14,417 nt of DNA from Sphingobacteriaceae bacterium (GTDB lineage: Bacteria; Bacteroidota; Bacteroidia; Sphingobacteriales; Sphingobacteriaceae), in the NCBI GenBank assembly GCA_025450155.1, contig JANWIB010000151.1, positions 1 to 14,417 on the forward strand. The letters are read 5' to 3'. Within the stretch, counting starts at the first letter, position 1, and every line of letters begins with the position of its first letter. Below, piece by piece: positions 13,649-14,417 of the stretch. The translations under genes and the position numbers were made by a program. The notes below the pieces were generated by a model. The model was given only the letters and a program-made list of their open reading frames with translations. It searched no databases and had not been told where the DNA came from.

Positions 13649-14417
13649 ATGAGCACAGCAAAAAAAGGAATTTTATTAGTGAACCTGGGTACGCCCGATA
13701 GCCCTTCTGTGCCGAATGTGCGGAAGTATTTGGATGAGTTTTTGATGGACGAGCGGGTGATTGATATTAATGCTTTTAAAAGAACGTTATTGGTAAAAGG
13801 CATTATAGCTCCTTTTCGTGCTCCCAAATCAGCAAAAATATATGCAAAAGTGTGGACTGAAAAAGGCTCTCCTTTACTTCATTACGGTGTTAGAGTAAAA
13901 GAGCTTTTGCAACAGCGTTTAGGCGATGAGTATGTTGTTGAGCTGGCCATGCGATACCAAAGTCCATCCATGGAAACTGCTTTAGAAAAGTTACGCTCGC
14001 AACAGGTAGAGAGTATTAAAGTGATTCCTTTGTTTCCGCAATATGCTTCCGCTTCAACGGGTTCCGTTTTGCAAAAGGCAATGGAGATTGTAAGTAAGTG
14101 GCCCACCATACCTCATCTCTCTTTTGTTAATTCATTTCATAACGATGCCCAGATGATTGAAATATTTGTCGAAAATGGTAGAAAGCACAATCCGGATAGC
14201 TTTGATCATGTCATTTTTAGCTTTCATGGATTACCTCAAAGGCAATTAATAAAATCCGATTATGCTGGGAGCTATTGTCTGCAAAAATCAGACTGTTGTG
14301 ACCAACTTACAGCTAAGAATAAATTTTGTTATTCGGCCCAATGCTATAATACTGCCAAGTTAATAGCCGAAAAATTAAATCTTCCAAAAGAAAAATATAC
14401 AATTTCTTTTCAATCCA
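13649..14417 (+). CDS. hemH: Ferrochelatase, N-terminal part (gene runs off the window)
   Basis: Ferrochelatase inserts Fe2+ into a porphyrin in the last steps of haem synthesis. The frame is open from the ATG at 13649 to the window end, 256 codons without a stop. Visible features are the N-terminus GILLVNLGTPDSPS (7-20), YLDEFLMDERVID (27-39), YQSPSMETALEKL (103-115), IPLFPQYASASTGSV (126-140), and the catalytic histidine in FSFHGLP (His193). After this comes a Cys-rich segment (DYAGSYCLQKSDCCDQL, FCYSAQC; Cys210, 216, 217, 227, 232). Some bacterial ferrochelatases hold a [2Fe-2S] cluster at internal cysteines, and this segment could serve that purpose. About 70-90 C-terminal residues are missing. 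It is divergent from the ferritin/VIT gene. Identification is secure. Confidence 0.95.
   Translation, partial: MSTAKKGILLVNLGTPDSPSVPNVRKYLDEFLMDERVIDINAFKRTLLVKGIIAPFRAPKSAKIYAKVWTEKGSPLLHYGVRVKELLQQRLGDEYVVELAMRYQSPSMETALEKLRSQQVESIKVIPLFPQYASASTGSVLQKAMEIVSKWPTIPHLSFVNSFHNDAQMIEIFVENGRKHNPDSFDHVIFSFHGLPQRQLIKSDYAGSYCLQKSDCCDQLTAKNKFCYSAQCYNTAKLIAEKLNLPKEKYTISFQS

Overview
The window looks like chromosomal DNA of a Bacteroidota bacterium, and Sphingobacteriales (a Pedobacter- or Solitalea-like lineage) fits best, although the exact genus is a guess. The DNA is AT-rich and genes lack Shine-Dalgarno sequences. Several genes have the Bacteroidota promoter element TAnnTTTG just upstream. Many products are small secreted lipoproteins, and there is a TonB-dependent receptor with an N-terminal carboxypeptidase-like regulatory domain. 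I see no mobile element, tRNA, rRNA or CRISPR array.

Layout. 1-171 is the 3' end of an ABC exporter ATPase. sucD (372-1244) stands alone with the best promoter in the window and its own terminator. A lipoprotein MsrB (1365-1850) follows. Then comes a 666-bp stretch between larger genes that holds only a 70-aa reverse-strand ORF (1999-2211) and a weak nested inverted repeat. Positions 2517-5161 carry two secreted metallo-dipeptidases (VanX/M15D-like and M19) on either side of a Cys-rich lipoprotein with a strong terminator. Positions 5242-7840 form a tight three-gene run: a DUF1569/DinB-like protein, a hotdog acyl-CoA thioesterase, and an unrecognised 568-aa exported protein with three copies of a ~125-residue module. 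That run meets an oppositely oriented lipoprotein gene (7841-8275) stop to stop with no base between them. A further lipoprotein-like gene (8366-8887) is divergent from it. ispH (9003-9851) and a TonB-dependent receptor (9981-12365) each have a TAnnTTTG box. At the right end, a ferritin-like/VIT1 membrane iron transporter (12403-13500, reverse) is divergent from ferrochelatase hemH (13649 to the window end, incomplete).

How the genes relate. Most are housekeeping genes: TCA cycle (sucD), isoprenoid precursor synthesis (ispH), haem synthesis (hemH), methionine sulfoxide repair (msrB) and envelope peptide turnover (the dipeptidases). The hemH/ferritin-VIT pair suggests an iron-handling locus. 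The least explained material is the triplicated-module protein and the small lipoproteins. I found no convincing novel multi-gene system.
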